A model generated the notes under the pieces. That model had not been told where the DNA came from and did not search any database. It saw nothing but the letters and a program-made list of their open reading frames with translations. A stretch of DNA of 64,000 nucleotides from UBA6623 sp965238125 (GTDB lineage: Bacteria; Acidobacteriota; Terriglobia; Bryobacterales; UBA6623): the NCBI GenBank assembly GCA_965238125.1, contig OZ250179.1:2232001-2296000 (forward strand), written 5' to 3'. This document shows, one piece after another, positions 54,301-63,428 of this stretch (position 1 is its first letter; the number at the start of each line of letters is the position of its first letter). The position numbers and the translations under genes were made by a program.

Positions 54301-54309
54301 CTTAAACGG

Positions 54310-54510
54310 TCACCAGGCCCGGGGGCGCAGCTAGCGGGCGGGGACCAAAGCCGCTCAACCGGGAAGCGCACGTCTTTCCCGGTCCGCACCTTATGCTTAC
54401 GGCAGAGCCAGTGGCGCAGCCGCCGGGTCGCGTGCCGGTCAATCGCCTCGTAGGCCGGGCTGACCTGTCCCAGGGTGTGAAGTAGTTCGCCCAACCGGTC
54501 AGCAACCGGT
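54310..54510 (-). pseudogene. ltrA: Group II intron reverse transcriptase/maturase, C-terminal fragment
   Basis: The minus-strand frames give MLTGWANYF and, after a frameshift, GQVSPAYEAIDRHATRRLRH with WLCRKHKVRTGKDVRFPVER. This is the maturase (GIIM) domain end of group II intron proteins. No reverse transcriptase core or ribozyme domains V/VI were recognised. Confidence 0.75.
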
Positions 54511-54623
54511 GAGGCGTCCCACCACGACCCCCGGCGGCAGGAGCACGTGACGCGGCACGGTCAACTCGCTCACACGACGGGAGCCGAGCGAAAAACCTAG
54601 TAGCAGCACCTTATAGGAGGCCC

Positions 54624-55570
54624 GTGGACCACCCTCAATTCAACTGGATCGCCAACTTCATCTGGGGCGTCGCGGACGACGTGCTGCGCGACCTCTACGT
54701 CCGTGGCAAGTACCGCGACGTGATCCTGCCGATGACAGTATTGCGGCGGCTCGACGCAGTGCTTGAGCCGAGCACGCTGGCGGTGCTGGAGATGAAGACC
54801 TCGCTCGACAAGGCGAAGATCATCCACCAGGACCAGGCACTGCGTCAGGCCGCCGGCCAGGCGTTCTACAATACCTCGAAGTTCACGCTACGCGATCTCA
54901 AGGCCCGTGCCAGCCAACAGCAGCTCAAGGCCGACTTCGAGGCCTATCTCGACGGCTTCTCGCCGAACGTCCAGGATATCCTGGAGAAGTTCGAGTTTCG
55001 GAACCAGCTCCCCCGCCTGTCCAAGGCCGACGCCCTCGGCACGCTGATCGAGAAGCCCCTCTCGCCGGACGTGAACCTAAGTCCTCACCCGGTCCTCCAT
55101 GGCGACGGGTCGATCAAGCAACCCGGCCTGGATAACCACGCGATGGGCACGATCTTCGAGGAGCTGGTCCGCCGTTTCAATGAGGAAAACAACGAGGAAG
55201 CCGGCGAGCACTGGACCCCGCGCGATGCCGTGACGCTCATGGCGAAGCTGGTCTTCGTGCCTGTCGCCGACCGGATCGACTCCGGGACCTACCTGGTGTA
55301 CGACGGTGCCTGCGGCACCGGCGGCATGTTGACGGTGGCCGAGAAGACCTTGCAGGAACTTGTCAGGGCGCACGGCAAGCAGGTCGCCGCCCATCTCTAC
55401 GGCCAGGAGATCAACTCCGAAACCTACGCCATCGCCAAGGCGGACCTCCTCCTCAAGGGGGAGGGAGAAGCCGCCGACAACATCGTCGGGGGGCCGGAAC
55501 ACTCGATGCTCTCCAACCCGCCCTACGGCAAGAACTGGAAGAGCGATCTCGAGCGTATGGGCGGCATCGG
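54624..55570 (+). pseudogene. hsdM: Type I restriction-modification methyltransferase HsdM, truncated
   Basis: The protein starts with GTG behind TAGGAGG. The N-terminal helical domain (FIWGVADDVLRDLYVRGKYR) and N6-adenine methylase core are present: TPRDAVTLMAKLVF, then DGACGTGGMLT (SAM motif I) and SNPPYGKNWKSDLERMGG (catalytic NPPY). At GG (about 55566) homology ends and the frame enters the antisense of the next gene, leaving ~310 of the usual ~500+ residues. No hsdS or hsdR follows. The methylase is probably inactive because the C-terminal part needed for HsdS contact is gone. Confidence 0.88.
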
Positions 55571-57346
55571 CTCAAATTTACCGAAATGCTCGGTGACTTG
55601 ACCGCTTATCTCGACGTTGTATCTCTGATCCAGGGAAAAGTTGTCGAACAGCCAATTCATCGCTCCAAAATGGCGTGTCAAGAATTCAAGCAAGTCGGGA
55701 CCAAAGCTGACGACACCCGGCCTCAACTTGGTGACCGAACACAGGCAACACGCGATCACCCCCAGCGTCACTCCTTCTGTGGAAAGGAAATAGAACCAAT
55801 AGGGAAATGCGTCATCCAGCTTCGCGCAGAAGTCTCGTACCTCCGGGACATCGTACAATTCTCGCGAGTCGTTGGAGTAACCGTGAAAGGCTAGGTCTAC
55901 ACGCCCCCGATGCCGTTCGACGGCGTTTCTGTCGGCTACCACACGCGAAAGGGTCGCCGCCGTACGGGATACGTCAAGGGCCTCTACTTCTGTGCGATCT
56001 ACGACCACACGAAGCCAGTCGGTGCCCAAGTCTTCCCGAGAATCCATTCTGGTAGCGTCGCCGGTTACCCAGTCCCCCGATAGCTGAGCGCCAGTGCCGT
56101 GGCTTCCCTCCGCGACAGGTCGAACTGGTTCATGGGTAGTCGAGTCTGGCGCGTTCCCAGTTCCACGCGGCTGGTGCACCACCGTCTTACCTGAACGAAG
56201 GCCAAAGCGGATGCGTGGGAACACATCGTGCTCACAAGCGACTGAGAATATTTCCAAAAGCGTGCCCACGAAACTCTCCTCGGTACGTCGGAAGAACGGC
56301 AACTGTTGGAACTCCGGATAGTCCAGCAGTAGACAAGGAATGCCCGACTCTTTAGAAACGGCGGAGACAAGTGGGCTACAGGCTGGTAGCTCTGGGTCAA
56401 ACAGCTCCTTGACGATGACGAGGCCGAAAACCTTGCGACCGGACATGGAGACATCGCAGCGCTGCCCATCGGTGATGATCCCAATGGAGCTGCCCGATCG
56501 GAGGTGGTTTATGGATCCTCTCAGCTGGGCGGCCGCCTTCCTGATATGCGCCTTGGCAGTGGCCTTCTTGCGATCAATGCTGCGATTAAGGGTCGAGGCG
56601 GCGTTCAGGCTGTCCTTTGCCTGAATCAGGAGCAGGGTCTTGGTCGTTGCCACGAGAACGTCTACGAATTCTCGTCCGTTGTCGGCGCGAATCGGATTCG
56701 TGAAGACATGGTCACCCCCGAACGGGCGATGAAGGGCGGTGGCAATGTCAGGCTCGTTCAAATCGCCTGGGTTATCGACGTATTCCGCCAGGCTGTCGGG
56801 AAACAGCCGCTCCCGCAGGTGGATGGTGAACGCAGCGGAGTCGTCCAACAGCGAGCGAGCGCTAAACCAGAATTGCATCTCGTCGAGGAACTGGCGCGCG
56901 TGATCAAGGGTTGGGGACACGAAGCGAATCGTGTTCGAGAGCGCGCGGAAGCGATGAGCATTCGAGTTCTCAGCTCGGAAACCAAGCAGTTCTCGATTAC
57001 GCTCGTCGAAGAAGTGGACGTAAAAGGAGTCTGACGAGAGCAGCAAAAGGAAATCTCGGGTGATCTCCTCGTTGAAGAGTGGTGTGCGGATGACCAGTGG
57101 TTCATCGTTGTCATCAAAGAAGGCTGTCAGCAGACCATACGTAGCAACAGCGCCGACACGGACGGGGACCAAATAGAAGCGGAATCCTCCGCGCAGTTTT
57201 GCCGTTTGAGCCATCTCTCTCTGGGCCTTCACGACGAGGATCATCCGCGAGTCGCCACGGCGGCGAATGGGCCATAGGCCTCCCGGAAAGTCCACGAGTG
57301 TGTCCACTACCTCCGGGTTTGTGACGGTGAGCATCAGTGGACTCAT
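55523..57346 (-). CDS. Uncharacterised protein with PD-(D/E)XK-like nuclease core
   Basis: This 607-residue protein has no recognised overall family. Residues ~210-245 (HVFTNPIRADNGREFVDVLV, TTKTLLLIQAKDS) form a plausible PD-(D/E)XK core with Asp229 and Q242-A-K244. The following basic helix (RSIDRKKATAKAHIRKAAAQ) would suit DNA binding. An N-terminal ~190-residue domain and a C-terminal ~200-residue domain are unassigned. The last ~17 residues are antisense to hsdM, so the natural C-terminus has probably been lost at the joint near 55570. It sits divergent from parA (77-bp gap). Possible roles are a defence nuclease or plasmid-borne restriction-like protein; this is inference. Confidence 0.6.
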   Translation of the reverse strand: MSPLMLTVTNPEVVDTLVDFPGGLWPIRRRGDSRMILVVKAQREMAQTAKLRGGFRFYLVPVRVGAVATYGLLTAFFDDNDEPLVIRTPLFNEEITRDFLLLLSSDSFYVHFFDERNRELLGFRAENSNAHRFRALSNTIRFVSPTLDHARQFLDEMQFWFSARSLLDDSAAFTIHLRERLFPDSLAEYVDNPGDLNEPDIATALHRPFGGDHVFTNPIRADNGREFVDVLVATTKTLLLIQAKDSLNAASTLNRSIDRKKATAKAHIRKAAAQLRGSINHLRSGSSIGIITDGQRCDVSMSGRKVFGLVIVKELFDPELPACSPLVSAVSKESGIPCLLLDYPEFQQLPFFRRTEESFVGTLLEIFSVACEHDVFPRIRFGLRSGKTVVHQPRGTGNAPDSTTHEPVRPVAEGSHGTGAQLSGDWVTGDATRMDSREDLGTDWLRVVVDRTEVEALDVSRTAATLSRVVADRNAVERHRGRVDLAFHGYSNDSRELYDVPEVRDFCAKLDDAFPYWFYFLSTEGVTLGVIACCLCSVTKLRPGVVSFGPDLLEFLTRHFGAMNWLFDNFSLDQRYNVEISGQVTEHFGKFEPMPPIRSRSLFQFLP

Positions 57347-57461
57347 CGCACCCTTATTGTATTAAAGCTGGATTTGTGCATGATCACGGGGTTCTTCGCT
57401 CAACACAGACAACCTCTTTTACGTGTACAATGACTTCTGTGTTTACAGGAACCCTGAAGTC

Positions 57462-58133
57462 ATGATTCTTGCCTTTCTTAACCAGAAAGGCGGCGTTGGC
57501 AAGTCCACCCTCTCCACCAACGCCGCCGACTATCTGCATCGGCAGGGCTTTAAGACCTTGCTGATCGATGCGGACCCGCAAGGCACGACGAACGATTGGG
57601 CCGCGCGGCGAGACGAGATGCCGTTTCCGGTGATGGCGCTCGCTCGAAACAACATGGCTCAGGAAATTCTAGGCCATGCCGTCAACTACGATCATGTTGT
57701 GATTGATGGGCCCCCGCGAGCCGAAGCCTTGAGCCGCGCTGTCATTATCGCCTCTGACCTTATAGTCATTCCCATCGAGGCTTCCGGCGCATCCGATTGG
57801 GCCAGCCAGACGACAATCCGGCAGGTCCAAGAGGCGCGGGAATATAAAGAAAACCTGAACTCTGTGTTTCTGCTTTCCCGTGTTATACCGAACACCGTGA
57901 TTAGCCGTTCGATCCGGGATCACGTAGAGAATCACGGCGTTCCATTGCTTAAAGCTACTGTAGCCAATCGTGTGCCCTTCGCCGAGGCACTCACTATGGG
58001 TAAGACCATTTACGAATGGGCCTTCCGAAGCGTAGCGGCAACAGAGTTTTCGCGGGTCATGCAAGAGATCGGAGTATTCTATGAGCAAGAAAAATCTCAC
58101 GAAGCCCCTCCCCAAGAGGCAACTCACATCTGA
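57462..58133 (+). CDS. parA: ParA-type partition ATPase
   Basis: From the Met at 57462 this is a ~223-residue protein opening MILAFLNQKGGVGKSTLSTN with the deviant Walker A motif KGGVGKST. LLIDADPQGTTNDW (Walker A') and HVVIDGPPRAEALSRAVIIA (Walker B) follow, then VIPNTVISRSIRDH. The short form without an N-terminal HTH is type Ib, as on many plasmids. It segregates DNA by dynamic nucleoid binding. An upstream in-frame ATG at 57423 is possible but would add a non-conserved extension. Its end overlaps the next gene by 53 nt, typical of parA-parG/parB pairs. Confidence 0.92.
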   Translation: MILAFLNQKGGVGKSTLSTNAADYLHRQGFKTLLIDADPQGTTNDWAARRDEMPFPVMALARNNMAQEILGHAVNYDHVVIDGPPRAEALSRAVIIASDLIVIPIEASGASDWASQTTIRQVQEAREYKENLNSVFLLSRVIPNTVISRSIRDHVENHGVPLLKATVANRVPFAEALTMGKTIYEWAFRSVAATEFSRVMQEIGVFYEQEKSHEAPPQEATHI

Positions 58134-58371
58134 CGAGATGGACGCTTTCATCAGAGGCGACGCGGGGAATGACACAGACAAACAGATATCTTTGAAAACA
58201 GTAACACAGAAAAATGTGGAAACAGAAAGTGCCCGCTTAACAGTCGACTTGCCACGGGCGCAACATCGGCGCTTCAAGATCGCGTGCACAGTGGCGGGCA
58301 CGAAGATGAATGATGAAATCCGCAGATTTATTGATCGTCGATGCGCGGAACTTGAAACTTCAGCAGAATAG
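58081..58371 (+). CDS. Ribbon-helix-helix partition protein (ParG-like)
   Basis: This 96-residue protein overlaps the parA end. Its basic, flexible N-terminus is followed by ARLTVDLPRAQHRRFKIACT and AGTKMNDEIRRFIDRRC, a ribbon-helix-helix pattern with a strand (RLTVDL) and two helices. In type Ib partition systems this protein binds the centromere and autoregulates the operon. The centromere was not identified. Candidate repeats containing GTGTTTAC/GTGTACA-like words lie just upstream of parA at 57422-57450. Confidence 0.8.
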   Translation: MSKKNLTKPLPKRQLTSDEMDAFIRGDAGNDTDKQISLKTVTQKNVETESARLTVDLPRAQHRRFKIACTVAGTKMNDEIRRFIDRRCAELETSAE

Positions 58372-58609
58372 GAAGTAGTCGCGGAGCGCATTGGGCGCTG
58401 GCTGCAGCCGGGCCCGGTTGGCCCGACGCAAGACTCGCGCCAGAACGGTTCCCTCGCCTGCGGCGTCCGGCACTCGCCTTTGCCCTTGTCGGTCCTGCCC
58501 GTCACCGGCTTCGGCGGCGCTGTTCCTCCTTCGTCAGGGTTTGGCCGTTTCCGCCATGCGCGGGTGAGCGGAAACACTCACAAACCCTTAACTTCACAGG
58601 AGGAAACAC

Positions 58610-58864
58610 ATGATGGCTAACCAAAAACCCGTCGCTGAAGTCCGCATCGGTCGCGTCAAGGCCACGACCTGGCCGAACGGAACCGAAGAGCAACCGAGGC
58701 ACAACGTCACCTTCTCTCGTCTCTACAAAGCCGACGCTGGTGAATGGAAGACGACGCAGAGCTTCGGGCGCAACGACCTGTTGGTGCTTGCCAAAGTGGC
58801 CTATCAGGTCCACACGCGCCTCTTCGAGCTTCCGCAGGAAGAAGAACAGCAGGCCGAGTGCTAG
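58610..58864 (+). CDS. Small conserved accessory protein
   Basis: This 84-residue protein starts behind CAGGAGGAAACAC. Its sequence (KPVAEVRIGRVKATTWPNGT, PRHNVTFSRLYKADAGEWKT, SFGRNDLLVLAKVAYQVHTR) suggests a single beta-barrel plus helix, like small proteins of unknown function found on mobile DNA. No catalytic residues are evident. A nucleic-acid-binding role is possible but unproven. The ~240 bp upstream of it, after the partition genes, contain no gene. Confidence 0.65.
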   Translation: MMANQKPVAEVRIGRVKATTWPNGTEEQPRHNVTFSRLYKADAGEWKTTQSFGRNDLLVLAKVAYQVHTRLFELPQEEEQQAEC

Positions 58865-59081
58865 AGGCCGCGGATTTAGAGAGCGGCGGGGCTGGTCCTC
58901 GCCGTTCTCCGATCCTTCCCGGTTCGCTCCCAATCCGACTTCACGGCTGGCAAACTGCCCCCCGGAATGCGGTGTTCCGTATCTTCTGAGGCTTTCGGCG
59001 TCTCCCCCTTCTGGTCTTGGGAATCAGTGTCGGGTAGTTGGGCATGAGGACCTGCTGATATATGAATGATAATATCCTTTA
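58865..59081. other. Intergenic region
   Basis: No gene or element is recognised between the small accessory protein and the cyclase remnant. Confidence 0.4.
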
Positions 59082-59171
59082 TCATGCGTGGTTAACTCCC
59101 CCTCCCGCCGCTCCCCGGCAGGCCATAATGCCGGATCGCTCCCTAACATGTAGTAGAGCAGGAGCTCCCCC

Positions 59172-59236
59172 ATGCCATCCCAACCAGCCTGGTTTCATCG
59201 ACTTGAAGGAATTATCGCACTGCTGCGGAGTTCTCT
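59172..59236 (+). pseudogene. N-terminal scrap of an unidentified gene
   Basis: An ATG behind AGGAGCT reads PSQPAWFHRLEGIIALLRSS and then enters the antisense of the cyclase remnant. The opening resembles N-termini of some transposases, but I cannot assign it. Confidence 0.3.
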
Positions 59237-59393
59237 CGGGCGTAAGAATGGCATTGAGCGCGCCAATCTGGTCGTCCTTCCCCCAGACCCAGCCGAAACC
59301 CTTGCCCTTGGTCCAGCCCCTGAGGATCTGAGCGTCCAGCGTGGTTGTGGCGGCGAGCAGCAGGGCGGGCAGCAGTATTAGGGTTCGTTTCAT
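59237..59393 (-). pseudogene. Cyclase-family (kynurenine formamidase-like) protein, N-terminal fragment
   Basis: The minus-strand ATG at 59393 begins KRTLILLPALLLAATTTLDA, a signal peptide. Next comes GFGWVWGKDDQIGALNAILT, the conserved opening of secreted cyclase-family hydrolases (GxDDEIGALN...TPE). At TPER the homology stops at about 59237. The rest of the enzyme is absent. Confidence 0.6.
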
Positions 59394-59494
59394 AACGTGT
59401 CTATTCTACCTTGAGACCGCTCGACGCCAGTAGCGACCGGCAATCCTGCCGGTCCCTACTCTCTCTTGCGCACGGGCACCGATTTTGTGCACGC

Positions 59495-60192
59495 CTACTG
59501 AATATTTACCGTTACGGTATTGGTCTCACGGCCGTCCACGGTGAGAACCAGATTGACGTTCCCCTTAGGCAGGTTTCGTGGCAGGGGCCCAATATTGACT
59601 TGGTCCAATCCCACGAACTCGCCTTGGGGTACCGCGCCTAGGACTGGTATATCGATTCCTTCAATCGAGGCGCTGACACCCGTCGTGAACCCGCGGATTC
59701 CCGTCCCCGCCAATAGCAGAAAGATCTGGTCGCCCTCCGGCCCGAGGTCGATTGGCAGAGGCTGCGGGTTTTGCCCTTCGAACAGCGGCATTTCGGGGGC
59801 CCTTATCCCATCCCCGTCGATTCGGAGATACGCCGCGGCCGGTGCGCCATTCCCCTGGGCGTTTGCCGTGAACAAACCGGGTGCGACGTCTTCCACTTCC
59901 ACTGTGCCGGTCAGCGGGGCGCGGCCCTCTCGCTGAACCGTGGTCGTGGCGGGTCCCGTGGCCGTTCCGGGAGCGATTTGGAAGTTGATCTGTCCGTCGG
60001 AGACGAAGAACAGAGGGCACGGCCGCGTGACGCCGCTGCTATCGGTGACCTCGACAGTTGTTCCTCCCAAGGTCGTCGGCAGCGGTGTCATGGTCGCGAC
60101 CTCGAGTGAACTTGCCAAGCCCTGCCCGAACATGGACACGATCGCCGCCGGAGCGACCGCCCCCAACTCGAAACTGGCGCCGTTGGTACGGC
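59495..60192 (-). pseudogene. C-terminal TIGR03437-type domain of a secreted protein, N-terminally truncated
   Basis: The frame starts meaningfully at TNGASFELGAVAPAAIVSMF, then GGTTVEVTDSSGV, DGQINFQIAP and LFTANAQGNGAPAAAYLRID. It continues through LLLAGTGIRG and QVNIGPLPRNLPKGNVNLVL to a natural stop. This ~230-residue beta domain is abundant at the C-termini of Solibacter-type acidobacterial proteins. The N-terminal partner has been replaced by the antisense of a relaxase fragment at about 60192. The function of the domain is unknown. Confidence 0.8.
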
Positions 60193-60440
60193 AACCTGCC
60201 GCGTCTGGGAGCGGCTGCCCTATACGCTGGCCATCCACCGGGGAGTGGCGAACGGCGAAAACCCCCACGCCCACCTGATGTTCTCCGAGCGCGGCAATGA
60301 CGGGATCGAGCGCAGCGGGGAGCAGTGGTTCAAGCGCCACAACGCGAAGGCCCCGGAGAAGGGAGGGGTGCGGAAGTCACGGGCGGCCAAGGCCGGGGAC
60401 TGACTGGAGAAGACCCGCAAGGCGTGGGAGCAGACGCAGT
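60193..60440 (+). pseudogene. MobA/MobL-type relaxase fragment with an in-frame stop
   Basis: The plus frame reads RVWERLPYTLAIHRGVANGE, then NPHAHLMFSERGNDGIERSG and QWFKRHNAKAPEKGG. The HAH pair is the metal-binding histidine motif of HUH relaxases, and the text fits MobA/MobL proteins of mobilisable plasmids. A TGA at 60402-60404 replaces the expected Trp of GDWLEKTRKAWEQ. Both the Tyr-bearing N-terminus and the C-terminus are missing. Confidence 0.75.
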
Positions 60441-60553
60441 TAGGTGCCCGGATTGAGGACCTGCGACGAGTAATTTGGCTCGTGATTTGGCCGCTCATCG
60501 TTTTGCTGGGCGCGCCCATCTTTGGCTTACTCTATAAGGCTCTCACCGGCTAG
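60441..60553 (+). pseudogene. C-terminal tail of a coiled-coil/membrane-anchor protein
   Basis: ARIEDLRRVIWLVIWPLIVL, then LGAPIFGLLYKALTG and a stop. It is the same design and similar sequence as the C-terminus of the protein at 23037-23339. It follows the relaxase fragment without its own start. Confidence 0.5.
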
Positions 60554-61628
60554 GAGGGTCTACCCTGACACTCTCCGGTGCGGACGAACACGGCGACCAC
60601 TGGAGGCCGACATCTGGGAATCGTTCCTTCAACAACTCCATCGCCTTGAACCACCTCCTACCGCCCCACTTCTTCGTCAGCGCATAAGTCTTACCCTCAT
60701 AGACAAGAAGGTCACCCGTATGCCAGCGGCGGTCATCGTACTGCCCACCCTCTGCGGCCAGTGTTCTGAAGCGCTCGGGATCCTTGGTGGCCTCTTGCAC
60801 AACCTTGAATAACCCTCGCTTTCCTGTCTCCTCAATGACCTTGGCGATGTCGTCAGGTGAGATGCCATGTCCAAAAATACCCTTCACGGCAAGCAGGATC
60901 GCGTTCCGCTTCCACTGTGCGGGGTGCACCTGACCGTCAACAACCACGTCATACCGCGTGAAGTCCGCACCGCCTTGTCGTGCCCTGCGCTCCTGGCGTT
61001 TCTTCTCACGAACCTGCACCTGATAGTCAGCCGCTTCAGGCAAAGGGATGACTTGCTGAACATCAATAAGGGTCTGCCTCTCGTAGGAGTAGGGCTTAAT
61101 GCGAACGCAGCGGATGTCCAGATCCTTCTCATTGAGCCACAGGACCGTCGTGGTCAACTCCCGCGAGAAGTCTGCAGACACCAGCACAAGCCGCACATCC
61201 TGTGCAAACTCTTCCTCGTCGAACTCATCCCACGCCAAGAAATCCAGCAACCTCTGTTTAGCGTCATCATCGCGGCCACGTACTTGCAGATATCGGGAAA
61301 AGATCTCTACAGCACGTCCCGACGTGAGAGTGGAAACCATCGCTGCGTAACGAATGCTCTGAAGCTCCATATGGCCACCGTCTTCGGTGCGCTTGAGCTC
61401 GATGACGACTATGTTGGCGTCCTTGTCGATCCCCAGTAGATCGACCTTTCGGCGAGATTCCGTCCATTCACCGAATTCTTCCGCAATCACCAAGGTGTCC
61501 GGTGAGACCGCCTCCACGTGATCTCTTAGCAACCGCTGCAAGTCTGCCCGTTCATGGAGACCAGCAGTACCGAAGGATGTGACCTTGACCGGCTTCAGCT
61601 CAGTTTCTCCGACTTCGTAAATCGCCAT
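60543..61628 (-). CDS. PD-(D/E)XK nuclease-like protein
   Basis: This 361-residue protein has its core at residues ~45-100: VIAEEFGEWTESRRKVDLLG, then ANIVVIELKRTEDGGHMELQ. Asp (VDLLG), Glu-x-Lys (ELK) and a following Gln in the helix are in the order of NucS/endonuclease-like PD-(D/E)XK folds. The C-terminal half has a beta-rich region and a final domain (LLVYEGKTYALTKKWGGRRW) that may bind nucleic acid. Proteins like this are predicted nucleases, often near defence genes. The last ~15 residues may be altered by the joint at 60550. It is monocistronic. Confidence 0.75.
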   Translation of the reverse strand: MAIYEVGETELKPVKVTSFGTAGLHERADLQRLLRDHVEAVSPDTLVIAEEFGEWTESRRKVDLLGIDKDANIVVIELKRTEDGGHMELQSIRYAAMVSTLTSGRAVEIFSRYLQVRGRDDDAKQRLLDFLAWDEFDEEEFAQDVRLVLVSADFSRELTTTVLWLNEKDLDIRCVRIKPYSYERQTLIDVQQVIPLPEAADYQVQVREKKRQERRARQGGADFTRYDVVVDGQVHPAQWKRNAILLAVKGIFGHGISPDDIAKVIEETGKRGLFKVVQEATKDPERFRTLAAEGGQYDDRRWHTGDLLVYEGKTYALTKKWGGRRWFKAMELLKERFPDVGLQWSPCSSAPESVRVDPPSR

Positions 61629-61707
61629 GTGTCAGGCTCCGATTCCGTTGATTGTTAATGGATAGTCGTGACTATACCTGAGGTGGCCCCCACATAGTAG
61701 TTGTCCC

Positions 61708-61778
61708 ATGGTCGTGGAGGATTACCCACGCGCCGTGGTTGAGTTCGAGGCGCGGCCGATTTTCTGTCTCTTTCAGCC
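61708..61778 (+). pseudogene. IS1595-family transposase start, scrap
   Basis: VVEDYPRAVVEFEARPIFCL matches the N-terminus seen at 54063 (VEDYPRNLTELEARFSTEE). A degenerate copy of the element end precedes it (TGAGGTGGCCCCCACATAGT). Confidence 0.6.
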
Positions 61779-61890
61779 GACCTCATCTCGATCTGCAAAC
61801 CGCACGGCCCGCCATGTCGAATAGTCGTCAATCGAGACTCCTTCCGTGATCTTGGCTTCGGGTTGTCTGGGGCGCATGGGAGAATAAGCC

Positions 61891-61930
61891 ATGCAGCGTA
61901 AACGAAACGGGTTGGTTCCCGTCGGTGAAG
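61891..61930 (+). pseudogene. RepA-like N-terminal scrap
   Basis: The leader GGGAGAATAAGCC and MQRKRNGLVPVGEG match the fragments at 63 and 63429. Homology stops after 13 codons. Confidence 0.7.
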
Positions 61931-61988
61931 GAAAATCCTGGCTAAGCGGCTGGTGGAAAAGGCCGTGAAACGCTACTTTAGTGCTTAA

Positions 61989-63374
61989 TTGGAAGCTTAC
62001 GAAATGCCTCCAGAAATCACTTCTGAACGCCTTGACGATCTGCTTGTTGACCTTCGTGAGGATCTCGACTTGGAGGTCAAGAACTGGCTCGATCTGCAAG
62101 CCAATAACAACGATAAGGCAATTTTCGCGAAAGCGGCGTTGGCCCTTGCAAATCACGGCGGTGGTTTCATTGTGCTGGGATTCGAGGAAACCGGCGAGGG
62201 CATGGCGGAGGCCGCGAACCGCCCTGCCACGCTGGAGCGATACAACCAGGACCTGATCAACGGGATCGTGCAGAACTACTGCGACCCTCCGTTCCACTGC
62301 GCGGTGCATCTGGTTCGAAACCCTGCGGGCGCGATGTTTCCGATCGTGAAGATACCGGGTGGACACCGCGTTCCGGTGCGCGCACGACGGGCGGGGCCAG
62401 GTGAAAAGATTGTTCAGCTGAACGCCATCTATGTTCGCAAGCCTGGCCCTCGTAGCGAACCTCCACAAAGCGGACAAGAATGGGATGATCTCCTGTCCCG
62501 GTGCCTAGGGAACCGACGCGACGAAATGCTTGGCCATATCAGAGGTTTGTTGACTGGGGCCATGCCGCAAGTAGCGCCTACATCAGACGAAGAGCGTCTG
62601 GACCGGTGGATTACCGCAAGCTTCGATCGCTGGTCCGCACTGATCGATCAGCTACCGGCAGACGTTGGACCTCGGTTCCCGCATGGCTACTACAACTTTG
62701 CGTATGAGATCATGGGCGATGCGCGACAGACCACGCTCGCGCAGCTACCGGATGTGATACGAGCGAGCGTTGTACGCCACACGGGATGGCCGCCGTTCTG
62801 GTATCCGACGCGAGAAGGGATTAAACCGTATCCGGTCAATGGAGCCGTTGAATGCTGGTTGGGCGATGACCCCGGGACACCTGCTGAGAGGCGCGATCCG
62901 GCGCATGCCGATTTCTGGCGAATTACCCCGAACGGATGCGCCTACTTGCTGCGAGGCCATCAAGAGGATAGTGGGGATCGGCAGTGGGCAGGGCAAGGGA
63001 ACGTAGAGCCGGGAACGGTCTTTGATGTTACGCTGCCCGTATGGCGCGTGGGAGAGACGCTCTTGCAAGCCGAGCGCTTGGCCGCGAATCTATTCGAGGG
63101 ACCGACGACTATTCGATTCGCTGCAAAATACACTGGTCTTCAGGGCCGCTCATTGGTGAGCATAGATAGGAAAAGGGATATCTGGGACGGCCGGACATCG
63201 CGCCAAGAATCGATCTGTCTACAAACTCATGTTGAATCACAGACCATCAGCCCGAACCTGCCCGAAATAGTTCATCCCCTTTTGGCCCCACTCTACGCTC
63301 TGTTCGATTTCTTCGAGCTTCCGATGCAGCTGGTCGTGGATGAGTTGACCCGCATGCGCGCGCGAAACTTCTGA
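61989..63374 (+). CDS. AlbA_2 (Schlafen-type) domain protein
   Basis: This 461-residue protein starts with TTG at 61989; an in-frame ATG at 62004 is an alternative. Residues ~25-165 form an AlbA_2/divergent AAA-4 domain: LEVKNWLDLQANNNDKAIFA, then ANHGGGFIVLGFEETG, VRNPAGAMFPIVKIPGGHRV and LNAIYVRKPGPRSEP. The ~300-residue C-terminal part has no recognised fold (GTVFDVTLPVWRVGETLLQA). AlbA_2 domains bind nucleic acids and appear in regulators and in several defence proteins. It is flanked by repA scraps on both sides, so it was probably inserted into, or carried on, the replicon. The role is unknown. Confidence 0.75.
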   Translation: MEAYEMPPEITSERLDDLLVDLREDLDLEVKNWLDLQANNNDKAIFAKAALALANHGGGFIVLGFEETGEGMAEAANRPATLERYNQDLINGIVQNYCDPPFHCAVHLVRNPAGAMFPIVKIPGGHRVPVRARRAGPGEKIVQLNAIYVRKPGPRSEPPQSGQEWDDLLSRCLGNRRDEMLGHIRGLLTGAMPQVAPTSDEERLDRWITASFDRWSALIDQLPADVGPRFPHGYYNFAYEIMGDARQTTLAQLPDVIRASVVRHTGWPPFWYPTREGIKPYPVNGAVECWLGDDPGTPAERRDPAHADFWRITPNGCAYLLRGHQEDSGDRQWAGQGNVEPGTVFDVTLPVWRVGETLLQAERLAANLFEGPTTIRFAAKYTGLQGRSLVSIDRKRDIWDGRTSRQESICLQTHVESQTISPNLPEIVHPLLAPLYALFDFFELPMQLVVDELTRMRARNF

Positions 63375-63428
63375 TTGTTCAGGTCGTGACCTGGGACTCG
63401 GCATGTAGGGGGCGTGAGAGAATGGCCC

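Noticed and set aside
54310..54510. Functional group II intron
   Set aside because: Only the maturase tail is seen, with a frameshift; the ribozyme core and RT domains are missing.
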